64,000 nucleotides of DNA from the NCBI GenBank assembly GCA_013397115.1, contig VWZW01001322.1, positions 1-64,000 on the forward strand. Reading direction: 5' to 3'. The translations under genes were made by a program, and so were the position numbers. Position 1 is the stretch's first letter. Each line of letters starts with the position of its first letter. Origin of the DNA: Edolisoma coerulescens (taxonomy: Eukaryota; Chordata; Aves; Passeriformes; Campephagidae). Below are positions 28,901 to 41,400 of the stretch, piece by piece. The notes below the pieces were generated by a model that made no database searches, was not told the DNA's origin, and saw nothing but the letters and a program-made list of their open reading frames with translations.

Positions 28901-31900
28901 ACCAGCTGATGCAGTTAATGTGGAATGGGTACACAAAAGACTCATTTTGCTACCATAATTGATAGGAATTATTATTATACCTCAAATGAAATATTTACAC
29001 AGTTTCTAGCAATTCCAGGCATAAACAACCTTCTACATTGCAATTTACATTGCATTTACAACACAAAAGACTTTCAGCCACAAGAGTATTAAGGTTTTGG
29101 AAGCTTTCCACAGGGAAAATTTAAGAAAAAACATACAACTTCTTTGAAATTAGATTTGTAATGACATGACTGCCTGCAGTAGCACTGTACTAGCCAACCT
29201 ACATTCTACATGATGTTATCATGTACCTTATTTCAGGGGACTGTCAGAGCAATTCACTCAAGCATGCTACTACATAATTCAGGTCAAGTAAGCAACAGAG
29301 CAGTTCTGCTTCCCACTTTAAAATTAATACTCTTCCTCCCATGTACAGCTTGAAATCTTCCCCTGTGGCTTACAACACTTTCTCTCACAGGATCTCTGTT
29401 ACTAGTCTCAACAACCATGACAAACTCCTGGCAGCAGCATTCCCAAACCAGTTCTTTCATAACTACTCATCTGGTAATTCAGAGATATTTGAGAAGTATA
29501 AATGCTGTAAGTTTAAATATCGGACAAGTTCTGTTTCAAACTTGTTTGCAGGCCTCATATGTGGGCACAATCTACTAGTAACACTTTTAGAGGCAGTATT
29601 TTTGAATTCATGGTTAACCAAAATAAATAACAAAGAAAAGCATCTTCACTGCAGTTCCCTCCTAAGTATCACCAAATCTCTACTAGTAGAGGATACCCAT
29701 CTGAATAAACTGAGAAACTTGGAGGCAGACCTGGGAACCAAAGCTTCTATTCTTCCCACCGATCTATTACCCAACAATTTTATTATTATGTGCACAAGTC
29801 AGAAATCCCTGTCATTCCTGGAAACCCCACACTTCATTATGATAGCTCCAGTCAATAGTGCTGTTGGGTATTCCAGCTGAAGATATACAGACAGGATTTT
29901 TTTTCTACCATAAACCAGATAAGCTGTTTAATGAGAACAGGCTTGGACATGAGGTACCATACAAATTACTCTGTAACAAGATAAGACTATCTAGAAAAGC
30001 CACTTTGAAAGCAGATGTTAAACTGTAGGGTTTACTTTCTTCATTCTTCTCCCTTGCTCACTTAGAAGGTAAAGATTAAAGCGCCACCTGTTTGTCCTTC
30101 TGCTGGCTTCTGTCTCCTGCTGGCCACAGTCTCCATGAATCATTGTCAATAACATCAGCAAGAACAATTTCTTTTGTCAGCACATTAACACCAAATTCAA
30201 TCTAAAAAGACAGTAAGAATCCTATTTTAGTAATTATACAGTGATATTTTTCCTGTCAAAACCATGACCATGAGAAATTAGGTGTTTATACCTTCAGGTC
30301 TACAAGAGTGCAGTTTTGGGGCTGCCATGCTTTTTCCAGGATCTCAAAAATGGCTTGAGTAGAACGAGACATAATATCCACTTCAGTCTGGCCAATAGTA
30401 AGTCCAGCAAAACAGAACTTTGCTTCAATTATTTGCTCCTCAGACCACTGTGGATCATTATTAGCATCATCCTGTCAAGAAAACCAGAACAAATACATCA
30501 TGTAATTTAAGCTTGCTATAAGAGGAAAATAACCATTAAATGATAAAAGGTTTTGTGTGGGGTTTTTTTCAAGTAACAAATACAGGCTTCAAACTAGTAT
30601 TTTATGATTAGCTTAAAAAAAATGACAGTGACAGTGAAAACACTTGCTGTAACACCTGACCATCTTTAAGAGTGACAGGGTACACCACAAACAACACTTT
30701 AGATTACAATTCACCAGATACATCTCTCAATACACATTCCCAAAGGAGTTCAGAATCCTAAATGACTAGCTAGCTACGTACCCTCACCATGCAAGTACTC
30801 TTTATTTTAATTTGTTCAAATATATCAACACATCTGTTTCAACTGATGCATTACACTTACGCCTAAAAAGCCCTTATACCTACATTTTTCTATTTTCAAG
30901 TACAGTCTGGCTTATTATTCTTTGATTGCACTGTAAGCCAGTATTGTGTGCACTTTGGACAAAACAGCTGTTGGACAAGAATGCAAGAAAACATTAGGAT
31001 GGCAAAACTACTGATACTGAAAGGACTGGTCAGCCACTAGCATACTTGCTTTATCTGTCAGCATTTTAAAGGGGATAATACAAAGTTCTAGCTCTGTTTA
31101 AGTTTGATTAACATCACAGGAAAGGAAACTTACCTTGTAAAACATCTCAATTTTGGGTGGGTAAAATTTATATCCTTCTTTGACACCAGGGTTTCTCTTG
31201 AGGAAGGAGCCAGTAGCAATTCTTCTGCACACCCATTCAATTGGGATCATTTCACAGTGAGCTGCTATGAATGCTGTGTCACTCTGTTTCCTGACAAAAG
31301 CTGTTTTGATTCCTAAATATAAAGATGGCAACTTAGTTCCACTAGTAGGCACACTCTACAGTTAAAACAGTAGTCACAAACATCTTTAATTTTAAGTACA
31401 CCTGAATCTTGTTCTTCGCTGGACTTAAGGACACACTGAATCTCTTCAGGGTATTTTAAGCCCACTCTAGCCTTGCAAAAGACAAGTATCTTCCACAAGT
31501 CATTCGTTTTGCCAATTTTATCATACAACTCTCACTTGTAACTCAGAAATCCTATTCTTGAAAATAATTTTGTTCACAGAGCCTTAAAAAAAATTAAATC
31601 TATCCTTCACAATGTTTTTGTTTAAAAAAAATAAATTAGCAGCAACCAAGTACCCAACCATGCTCTCTGGTGAAAGATTCATTGTAGATCGAACAGTAAT
31701 TGGAGCCTTTCAAAGGAGTAACAGAGCACAGCAGTCTTTACTACTTTGCTTCATAAAAGCAGATGGGGCAGAGAAAATGGCTTTGTCCTCCCTTTCATTA
31801 CAAACTAAGTTATTTAGGACACTGGATCTTGGTGATTTATTAGGCAAAAGACAGTAAGATTCAGAAGCATGTGCACTCAAACCTGCTGTAACAAGTCAGC

Positions 31901-34081
31901 CTTCCTACATAATTGTAGTATGACTGACCCCATATTAAACAGGGACATGCAGATCAGCACTCCAAGTGCAAAATGGCTCTTTTTTCAATTTCAGTCTTGA
32001 GGAAAGTCCCACCTTTCTCCCCAGCCAGGGCAAGAAAACTACCAAGCCCAATCGGCATCTGCCAGAAACAGAAGGCAAAGGAGCTGCCCTCAGTCAAACC
32101 AAGCAGTTCTATTCCATTCCACTTCCAGAACCATAAAGGAAGAAACAAAAAGTCTTAAAATATAGTACGAACACTGACTCTTCAAAGTTTGGTGCATTTC
32201 CTTCAAAGGCAGAATGATTTAAATAGTCAACTGTACATGAAGGCCCCTGTCTGGTTCACTACTACATTTTTCATCAGTGCAGATGTGTGCTTTTGCCGGG
32301 CTGACATTAGCTCTATTATAGAAGAGAGAGAAACTTTAACAGAACTTCGTAAATCATCACCTCTGAAAGAGAGGTAAAGAAGAGTTGCGCAAGGCAAACA
32401 AATAATACCTCTACAATAAGGCATTCCCACAATCTGCATTTACACCACTCAAATAAGGGAACTGGAGAAGAACCCTGAAAGTTCTTTAGTTGCTTTAAAA
32501 TGCAGCTGCAGTTTACTCTGCATGTTTTTCCATGGCACCTGTGGAAGTTACAAGTACAAGCCACTTATGGATTGTTGAGAGGTCAACAGAATGGCTTCTT
32601 CATGTTAAAAGCACACATCTGTAGGGTATGAAGTATTTTGGTCGTTATCTTAACTATTGCCATTCAAGAATTAGGCAAAACATCTCACTAAGTGTTCCTA
32701 AATGAAAACTAGAAGTTTTAAATCAACTACAAATATAGTCAAATACCTAGGAGGCTTCTTAGTACTGTATGCACAACAGACTTCCCAAGAAAGCCAGTGA
32801 CTCAGGATTACACTGAGTTACTTGATACATATATCTGTGTAAGTCATTCTTAAAATACAGGCTGAGACAAAGACATAACTCTAGAGAAATTATCTTTCTC
32901 TTCCCCACATATGAAACATGCTAGGACTTCACAGTTTGTTTGACAGCTATCACCACACCTTGTAACAGGTAATACAAATTCTAGAGTAACTCAGCTGGTA
33001 CCTGAAGCAGTCTCTGTCTGAATGTTTCAAAGCATACTGAGCACACAGCTATAAGCAGTCTTAACTAAGCTTACTAGTGCTTGTATTCTAGTACTGTTAG
33101 CAGACTCATCACCAGCACAAATTCCTCTTTGCAGCTTGCAAACTACTCAGTCAAAGACACTTCAAAATGCTTTCTCAAAGCAAAGCTACTGGCTCCATTT
33201 TTGGAAGTGCAGTGCAAAACTTATTTGAGTGATTCAAGTTAGTTATGTGCTCCGTGAAAGCTCACTTCTAGCATAAGAAATACTTTGAATCTTTTAAAGT
33301 AAGGATTAAGCTCCTGATACATTCAATACAGACTGATAAATGTATTTTGCAATGTGGTCCTTGCAAATGTTAGGTGCAAAGCTTACAGGAAGTTTATGCT
33401 ACTAAAACACACAACTGAGGGAGGGGAAAGACACTCTAATTTTATGTTTCAGCTTACATACATAGATTTCACACAGCCTAAACAATGTAGTCTAGTAGTG
33501 CCACTAGTGAGCAGTGTGTTCTGTGCATGCAGATGTAGTAAAGCAAGGCAGATGCATCCAGCCCAGAGTTACAGGCAAGGAGGTGTATGGTATGGAAGAA
33601 CTAACAAATGCAGAGGGGAGGGGATTAGGGGCGTGTCCAAACAAGCAGGAGAAACTATTGCAGTTATCTGCAACACTAGATTACTGCAGATACTCTCATG
33701 TTCCAAATGCACAAGTCACTCAGCCAGCTCTAAAGAGAGAAAAACATAATTAAAAACTAATAGAAAAGAGACTAAAAAACCACCAGAGCCTCAAGGCAGG
33801 ATAAACTCTTTTACAAAACAATACTGTTTTATAATAACGTCTGTAACATACAGACATACAAACTCTACCTTTAAAATACTTACCAGCTTCCTGAAGCAGC
33901 TGAAACACACAGCTAGTTGTTGTGTTGGAAATGGCAGCCTTCCCTTCCATTCGGTCCTTCCTGGCTGCATTTCCCGCTGTTATTTGGTCTTTTGACTGCA
34001 TGAGAACACATCCCGGGATATCTGGCAGCTCGTACACTTCTTTCGTTTTACCTTCATTAACTTTTTTGCCAAGTTTCAGGT
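25926..34081 (-). CDS. PAICS: PAICS, bifunctional AIR carboxylase / SAICAR synthetase (exons 2-9)
   Basis: Cytosolic enzyme of de novo purine synthesis: it carboxylates AIR to CAIR and joins CAIR with aspartate to give SAICAR. Minus-strand coding exons: 34081-33884, 31312-31134, 30471-30292, 30201-30088, 28271-28188, 28080-27900, 26931-26773, 26092-25926 (TAA). Phases agree throughout and the sum is 1262 nt. The chicken protein, as I remember it, has 426 residues, so about 19 nt of coding exon 1 are missing, probably in the gap upstream. The N-terminal SAICAR-synthetase part carries [51 protein letters not shown] and [14 protein letters not shown]. The C-terminal PurE-type part carries [50 protein letters not shown] and [15 protein letters not shown]. 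No stop or frameshift is present and introns are real, so this is not a processed copy. Oddities: KKVNEGKTK where I recall KKLYEGKTK in vertebrates, a weak intron donor after 30088, and an LTR beside the acceptor of the same intron. Confidence 0.95.
26705..26729. repeat. Short (CAA)n / poly(A) microsatellite
   Basis: A run of about five AAC units followed by an A-tract, located in the PAICS intron between the exons at 26931-26773 and 26092-25926, close to the donor side. Confidence 0.7.
28301..28906 (-). mobile_element. Solitary avian endogenous-retrovirus LTR
   Basis: About 606 bp that I recognise as an LTR common in neoavian genomes. On the minus strand it begins near GCTGGTTTTGGCTGGGG, has a TATA-like GTATAAAG near 28616-28623, passes ATCTCCAGGACAGCAGG-type sequence in antisense (CATGGGAAGCAGTGAATGAA), and ends near GGGATTAAACCACAGCA. 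The family (probably ERVL-like) is from memory. I see no gag or pol sequence beside it, so it is a solo LTR. Target-site duplications are not clear. It lies in PAICS intron 5, with its end only about 29 bases from the exon at 28271-28188. Confidence 0.8.
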
Positions 34082-34129
34082 CTAGAGGAATTAAAGAAAA
34101 GAAAAGAAAAGAGTCAAGTTTTGCATCGG

Positions 34130-35475
34130 AAACACTTGTTTACTTCCGCACGCAGAGCCACCACCTTCGAGTCCATGGGGATCCCGCAGGACTCCGCGCT
34201 GCGGTCCCTGACCACGAGGAGCTCGCTGAGCCCCGACCCACGGGCCGATTTGGCCACGTTCCCCCGAGCAGCGAGGCCGAAAGCCCCGCTCAAGGTTTCT
34301 GCCCGGCGCTCCCGGCGCCACGAGGGCCGCGCCAGCCGCAGCCGGGCCGCTCCGGCGGAGGCGGTNNNNNNNNNNNNNNNNNNNNNNNNNNNNNNNNNNN
34401 NNNNNNNNNNNNNNNNNNNNNNNNNNNNNNNNNNNNNNNNNNNNNNNNNNNNNNNNNNNNNNNNNNNNNNNNNNNNNNNNNNNNNNNNNNNNNNNNNNNN
34501 NNNNNNNNNNNNNNNNNNNNNNNNNNNNNNNNNNNNNNNNNNNNNNNNNNNNNNNNNNNNNNNNNNNNNNNNNNNNNNNNNNNNNNNNNNNNNNNNNNNN
34601 NNNNNNNNNNNNNNNNNNNNNNNNNNNNNNNNNNNNNNNNNNNNNNNNNNNNNNNNNNNNNNNNNNNNNNNNNNNNNNNNNNNNNNNNNNNNNNNNNNNN
34701 NNNNNNNNNNNNNNNNNNNNNNNNNNNNNNNNNNNNNNNNNNNNNNNNNNNNNNNNNNNNNNNNNNNNNNNNNNNNNNNNNNNNNNNNNNNNNNNNNNNN
34801 NNNNNNNNNNNNNNNNNNNNNNNNNNNNNNNNNNNNNNNNNNNNNNNNNNNNNNNNNNNNNNNNNNNNNNNNNNNNNNNNNNNNNNNNNNNNNNNNNNNN
34901 NNNNNNNNNNNNNNNNNNNNNNNNNNNNNNNNNNNNNNNNNNNNNNNNNNNNNNNNNNNNNNNNNNNNNNNNNNNNNNNNNNNNNNNNNNNNNNNNNNNN
35001 NNNNNNNNNNNNNNNNNGCCGCGGCGGCTGCTCCGGGCCCTGCGGCGGCACGTGCAGCCTGGCGGGCCCCGGGTGTCCGGCGGCGGGAGCGCGCTGGGAG
35101 GGGAGGGGAGCGTCCCGACCGGTCCCTTCCGCTCCGCCCCAGCGGGGAGCCCCGGCAGCATCCCGGAGGCGAAGCGCAAGGTACAACCCTCCGCCTCCTG
35201 CCTCCCGAGCCGGTCCCGCCGAAGGAGCAGCTGTCCAACGCCTTTGGACCTCGGCTACATCTCGCTTGGGTCGCATCCGCTCTCGCTGCCGGGGCCGTGC
35301 CACCGGCCTGCGCGGAGCCCAGGGGCAGCGTGGCCGCCTCCGGGGCGGCGGGGATGCGCCTCAGGCGGCGGGATGCGCCCGCCGCCCCGTCGCAGCCACG
35401 CCGAGCGATGACCTCCTGCCGGAGTGGCGGCGAGGCCCGGCCGACATTCTCGAGATGCTCACCTTGAAGTGTAAG
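34130..35475. promoter_or_regulatory. CpG island and probable PAICS promoter, interrupted by the assembly gap
   Basis: CpG-dense sequence begins about 34140 and continues to about 35470 on the other side of the gap, flanking the 5' end of PAICS. ETS-type sites are visible: GCGGAAGT on the minus strand at 34149-34142 and GCGGAAGTG on the plus strand at 35535-35543. In vertebrates PAICS normally shares a short bidirectional promoter with PPAT. I could not find PPAT coding sequence on the plus strand. A good plus-strand donor (AAGT|GTAAGT) lies at 35468/35469, so a divergent transcript of unknown content may start here. Confidence 0.6.
34366..35017. other. Assembly gap (run of N)
   Basis: A run of 652 undetermined bases in the middle of the GC-rich island. 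PAICS exon 1, and possibly the first exon of a divergent gene, most likely lie here. Long open frames that appear to run through it on both strands are meaningless. Confidence 0.99.
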
Positions 35476-38400
35476 TCACACAATCCGAGACCACCGAAAC
35501 AGAGCAGTTCTTAAGCGTTTTTAGGCTTCTACTAGCGGAAGTGGTTTAGATCCATCACCATGATACAATAAAACTTCTACCTGACATGTCTATGGCAACG
35601 CGCAACAGACCTGATTCACTGTCATCCATGTGGATGCAGAGCTACAGAACGGAGTTTGGGTTCCGCTTCCATTTGGTTGGTAAACAAAGTAATAATGTTA
35701 TGGACTGACATATACCAATCATTTTTTCAGTGATGCCAGAAAGGGATATCCTCCTTGTGGGAACACATGCACAGCCAGACACGCATAAGTTCGTTTAGTA
35801 GTACATGCTGAGCCTGTTTACCGTGCTTGACTTCACAGCTGCAAAAAGTGTGCTAAATAAACACATTCCTGACAGTCTAGGTAGGTGGGCTTCTCCAAGT
35901 ACACATGCACTGAATAGATAAAATATGTTCTTTGTACATGTCACAGACATGTAAATGTTGCTCTGAAATCGGTTTTGGACCAACAGGAAATCGTTCACAT
36001 GGAGATTTTCTGTTTATTGCAATAGAGTTTCATATACTTTTACTGGTAAAATGCTGCATCCCTACATGACTCTCATATGCTAATAATTCTCTTTGGGCTG
36101 CAGGTATATATATTTGCCAGTGTCCACCAAAAATGTTTTTATTGGGAGTGATACAGCACAAAATCCCAGGAACAAAGCCATGTAATCAATAGTCTCATTT
36201 TAGGTTGCATCGTTTTTCTGTGAAGAGACTGGAAAAAATCTTACCTCGTGCTTACAGTTACACTGGTGGATCTGGAGTTTCTTAGGTGGAAATAAGATGA
36301 TTGATGTATTTTCATTACTTTGCATCTTATTATCTCAATTTTCATTGCAACCTTATTTCATAACTTTTCAATATGCTTTTTTTTTTCTTTGATGGGCACT
36401 TGACAAGTATATTTAATTTGCTTGAGCTTTTTAGTACCAGATATCCCCTATGGAGGACATAACTGTACACAGCAATACTTACACTATGATTGAAACTAAG
36501 CAATTCACAAATTCTACAGGAAGCTACACACTTAGAGGCATATATGCACTACCTCTGTGATCTAATTCAGTAATGGTCAAAAATTTTAAGGGATGCTTTC
36601 CTAAAGGCATAAACATTGTATCTGTAAAGTGAATCAGTCTATTCCATTAGGTATACCTTTGCAAGCACTCAATAAAATTCTGTTAAATAGCTGAGATATT
36701 AATGTTCCTATTTTCTTCACTAATGTTTCTCTCTTTGCATTTTTCCTACTATGATGTGTAGAAGAGCTGGCATCCCAATCAGGAAGTAATAGGATAAAAG
36801 CTATTTTTCTTTCTACTTTTTGGAATGCCTCTTGAAAACCAGAGTTAAGATTTAGCATTAACTGTATCAGTAAACTGCATTAGGCCCATGGTTTTAAAGT
36901 TAAAAACTAAGACATGTCTCTTAACCATAGGCCTTTAAAAATAAGTAAACATGAAAGAAGATTATAGTAAATATTAATGAGCCATCCAAGTCAGGCCTGA
37001 GTGACTAACAGAAATTTGACTGGCCGCTAGTAAGTACAGTCCTTAGACATCACCTTCATCAAATTAGTGAGGATATTTATGTAATGATTACTGGCCTTTG
37101 ATATAAGCATGTTCTTCTTTATGCAAATTAGTCCTGTGCAAGAAATCAAATTACAGAATTTGGCCCTTAAGTCGTCTTAGATTTTAAAATTCAGAATATT
37201 AAAGCATGGCATTCTATCAAGCTGCATTTCTGAGATGACTGGGCCACAAAGAGGAGAACATATCATAATTTCTAATCTTTGAAATCCTACCTGTATGTGT
37301 AAAAATCCAGAGTATTTGTTAGATGCCACAAAAACATGCAGCATAAATTCTTTGTGCTTTACGTTCTGATACAGCTGGTTGCAGCAAGGTGAAGGACTTT
37401 GCTGTTTCTGATAAATGGCCAAGAATGAGTTGATAGTTAGTATTACTGTGGCGCTGAAGAGATTTTCTTCAGTGGGGATGTTTGCTGCTGAAAACTTGAA
37501 ACTCTGGAAGCTGGATCAAGCCACCAAAGTATTTAAGCCTGTGTTCAGCAGTGTGTATGAGTGGCGCTCGCTGCTTCACTCACTGAAACTGTTCTGCATG
37601 AAAAATTGATGTGTATATGTAAGCGGAGTTCTGGAGCCCACAAGTAGGCACATCATGAAAGAAAAAAGATAAACTTGAAATTTCACTATTGTGACATAAG
37701 CAGAAACAACTTTAAAAGTTGTTTGGGGTTGCATTTTTTTTAATAATTAAAAAGCATCTGCTAGTTGTTGAGGCTTAAATTCGCACTCCTTTGTAGCAGA
37801 AGTTAGATCACAGCTTTTTAGTGGCTTTAACTTTATAATGATGAACTGTGAATTAAAATGAAAACCAGTATATTCCTACTCAGAGTCTAATCAAGGCCTT
37901 CCACACACTAAGAACATTTTATTAATTTAACTTGACACCATGGTAACATTTTACAGCTATGTTAGCAGTGAATGCTCATTATGTTTGAAACTTTTAATTC
38001 TACTAAAGCAAATCATGTTACTCTGGCATCAACATTAACAAGGCTTAAAAGTGGATGTTCTAAATCATCTCTGCATTTTGTAAGCCAGGAAACAAAGTCA
38101 CTGCAAAATCCACTGACAGCATGCCAAATAAAATCAGAGGGTATTGGTAAGGAGAGGACTTTCTTGGGGGCGGTGAGGGAGGGAGGAGGAGTTACTCTGA
38201 ATTACAAATCTATTAAACGTCATTTGAGTCCTTGACCAGGACAAATTTGCAAAGTTTATCTTTGAACAAGTGTGATTTCTGTTAACTTTTTGCAAAATTC
38301 TCTGGAAAATATTTTTGGCAGTAATACTGTGTACTGAAACCCGAGTGTACCAGCTTTATATTCATTTTTAGAAAAGGTCTTTCAAAGCCCTCTTCTATGA

Positions 38401-41400
38401 AGGTGGAAGTCCCATTAAGTCAGCGAGTATTCCTTGTCTCAGCTGCGCCTGTGTATGGAACTTGTTATGAGTGGAGGCTTGGCCAGTGTGCTTTTTGATA
38501 CCTTTCCTGTAACTGTCCATTATTAAAACCCATATAACAGAACACAGATAATCAACAATATAAGTTAAGAAACTTAACTTCTCTTTCAATCCAGTAAAGT
38601 TGCTCCCCATTAGCCGTCCTTCCAAACACCTGCATTCAATATAGCATAAAGCGTTTATCTACATTTTATATACAACATCCTGGCTACAAGATAGGGGGTT
38701 TTTAAAGGCTATTTAGCAAGCCATTCCTGTCGTGATTTACACTGTAAATCTTTCAATCAAAAGCTTCAAATTGCAACAGTATTTGGATGGGAATTTTCTG
38801 GGGAACTCAGATATACTACAGGTAATGATCCTGATAATTTGGTATGTAAGGCATTTATCTTTTTATTTCATCTCAAGAACACATTATGAGTTCAGCAGAT
38901 CCCTCATTCCCAGATGGAAGAACTGCACAGTCAAATGTCTTAACTGTCTAAATACCAAATTTTGTAATTAATCATATTTCTATGTAAATTCCCTATGGAA
39001 TATACAGGATAAGATGTTTGCCTAGCTAGTTACTGAGTCTGTATGCTATTTTATGAGAACATTCGTGGTGTATGTGCTGGTAAAACATTCCTGAGTACTT
39101 TCAGATGCTGAATGTAGATGTAAAAACACTTCTATCTTTTAGTTCTATCTTGGTTTAAGTTTTAGGCCATTCTGTGCTGCAGGTGATGACAGCCTGGTTT
39201 AATTACATTCCGCAGGGCTTGCTCCTGCAAGAAGAGAGGAGGAGCAAGACCTTTTTGCTGTGGTGAGCTCTTATATCTGGTTGTTTTACATAACATCGTG
39301 CAGGGCTCAGGTTCCTGCACACTCATTTGGGAAAATAAAGAGAAGCCAAATTTCATTTTAACCAAGTTGAGGTCTCTTCAACGTACACGTCACAAAATGT
39401 AGTTTGGTCTAAGCTCTTGTCTCTGGATGTGCAGTAACCAGCTGGAATGAGATCGTGTAAGAAGGAGTGGAAAAAACAGGAGGGAAGTGGTGCCAAACAA
39501 GAGATACAAGAGGACATTTCAGAGGCAGCCGTTATGTTTATTGTGGCCAAGAGACTCCCCATTACATTAACCTAGCTAGAGAGCTGGGGTGAGACTGTTC
39601 ATTCTTCTTCACTTTGACTGGAGATAAGTCATCCATGTAGGCATTATACAGCTATCCAGTCATTTTCACAGGATTGCTCGGTTGGCTTGTCTGCCCATAC
39701 CTTAAATTTGAGCCTCATGCATGGAGGGAGGGTTGTATGCAGCAACCTGTGCTCACACTGCGTACTTCAGTTCATACAAACTATCCTGGCTTCACTATCT
39801 ACCATGTCTTACATTACCATTAAAAAAAAAAAAAATCAGTTCTGTCAGTTGGGTAGCCACTTGGCCATAGGGATGCTTGTGCCAACACAAAGGAGACCTA
39901 GCTGCATAAGAAACAAAGGATGACTCTGAAGGCAGAGTCTTTAAAGCCAATGATGCAGACAGTGCTTTTGGATCCACCATCACTGCAAGCATTTCTGCTT
40001 CCTGCAGCTCATTCTCAAAGCCTTTGGCCCAGACAGTTTCTCGAATAATCTAAAACGACATTCAGAGGACTTTCCGGAATAACAGCCCTATCAAAGATGT
40101 GTAAAGTGACCCATTCATCTAAGTGAATGAGTGTGCTTTAGAGAAGAATGAAGCTTTTTAATGTAGGTCAGAGTGGTAACAGTTCCATTTATCTGCTACA
40201 ACTCAAAAATTTCACTATTGCCATTTGCAAACTGGGGAGAAGACACATTTGCCCTTACACTAATCTTAATGGCCCTCTGGCAATAATGCAGATATTTGAG
40301 GCGGGAGAAGAGCAAAAATCTATTATTTATAGGATTGATGCTCTTGCCATCATTACTTGGTTTTGATTATTAAGCTGGAATGTTTTCATGATGTAATTTA
40401 TATTCAGATTCCCAGGATCAGTTATGAGGACATGACTAGGTCTGGCCTTTCTGTTGAGGATCTATATCTAAGAAAGGCTCTCCTCCCAAACCACTGCAGT
40501 CCTTCAGCATAAGCATACAGTTTGTGTTGTCCTTCATAGTCCTTCACTAAACATAACCATTTAGCATGTGTCAGATGGTGTCCCAGGTTCCATATCACTG
40601 GCCCATAAGTGTGTCTGGACTAAATACTGTGTGACTGTAATAAATGTAAAGCTGTGATCACAGAGAGCAGAGCCACAGCAAAAGCTCAAGTGGATATAAA
40701 AATACACTGGAAGGATGAGTTGGATTAACTAATACTATTTCTGAAGGGACTGTTGTGAGAAATCCTTTGGCCTGGCAACATTCTATTTTAGCCCATTGTC
40801 ACTACCCCAGGAGATGCTGTCCAAAGGAGACAAATCATAGCTCTAGACAGCCAGAATTCTAAATGTGCAACATTCCTGGTAATTTTGTCTCTTAAGCAAA
40901 AAGTTATGTGGAGTTGTAACTACAGCCTCAGTGAAGAAAGGTTGTCTTGATGTCACTGTATCTGTCTCGAGTAAATTATTTGTTATCTGTATAAATGGGA
41001 GTAGCATATAAATATCAGATGATGCCAAATGCCCCATCTTGCACCTGACATCTCTTACCATCTTCGATCAACAACAAATGAACAGCAGGGCAGAAGACAG
41101 CTTTCTGACAAAACAATTACAAAAAGCAAGCTATGCTTTGCAGTCACAAAGCAGAACAGAAGAGGAATCCCACACAAAGGGAATCCCACCCTCTTTGGAC
41201 ATTTGTTTGTCAGATAAATCATGCTCTCTGGAAAGTGTTCTGAGGAAAAGCCCTTTACTTGGAAAGTAAACTCACTTGTGTTCTTTTTTTCCTGTCAGTT
41301 CTTGCCTTATGTCTACCACCTAGTGTTGATATGAACAATTTCCAAGTAAACACTGCAAGTGTGCTCTGCAATTCTCTGCTCTGATCTGCTAAGAATTCAG

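Noticed and set aside
29341..29880. Plus-strand open frame of 179 codons in PAICS intron 5
   Set aside because: Long for an intron, but no motif, no CpG island, no splice context and unremarkable composition. Treated as chance unless conserved.
34133..34192. Minus-strand ATG frame (MDSKVVALRAE and on) as possible PAICS exon 1
   Set aside because: The only plausible donor (GCGGAA|GTAAAC) leaves the wrong phase for exon 2, which needs one carried base, and the peptide does not resemble known PAICS N-termini. The site looks more like an ETS promoter motif.
33922..35514. Long open frames on both strands (337-530 codons) across 33.9-35.5 kb
   Set aside because: They run through the 652-base gap of N. 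The flanking translated parts are GC-rich non-coding sequence or the antisense of PAICS exon 2.
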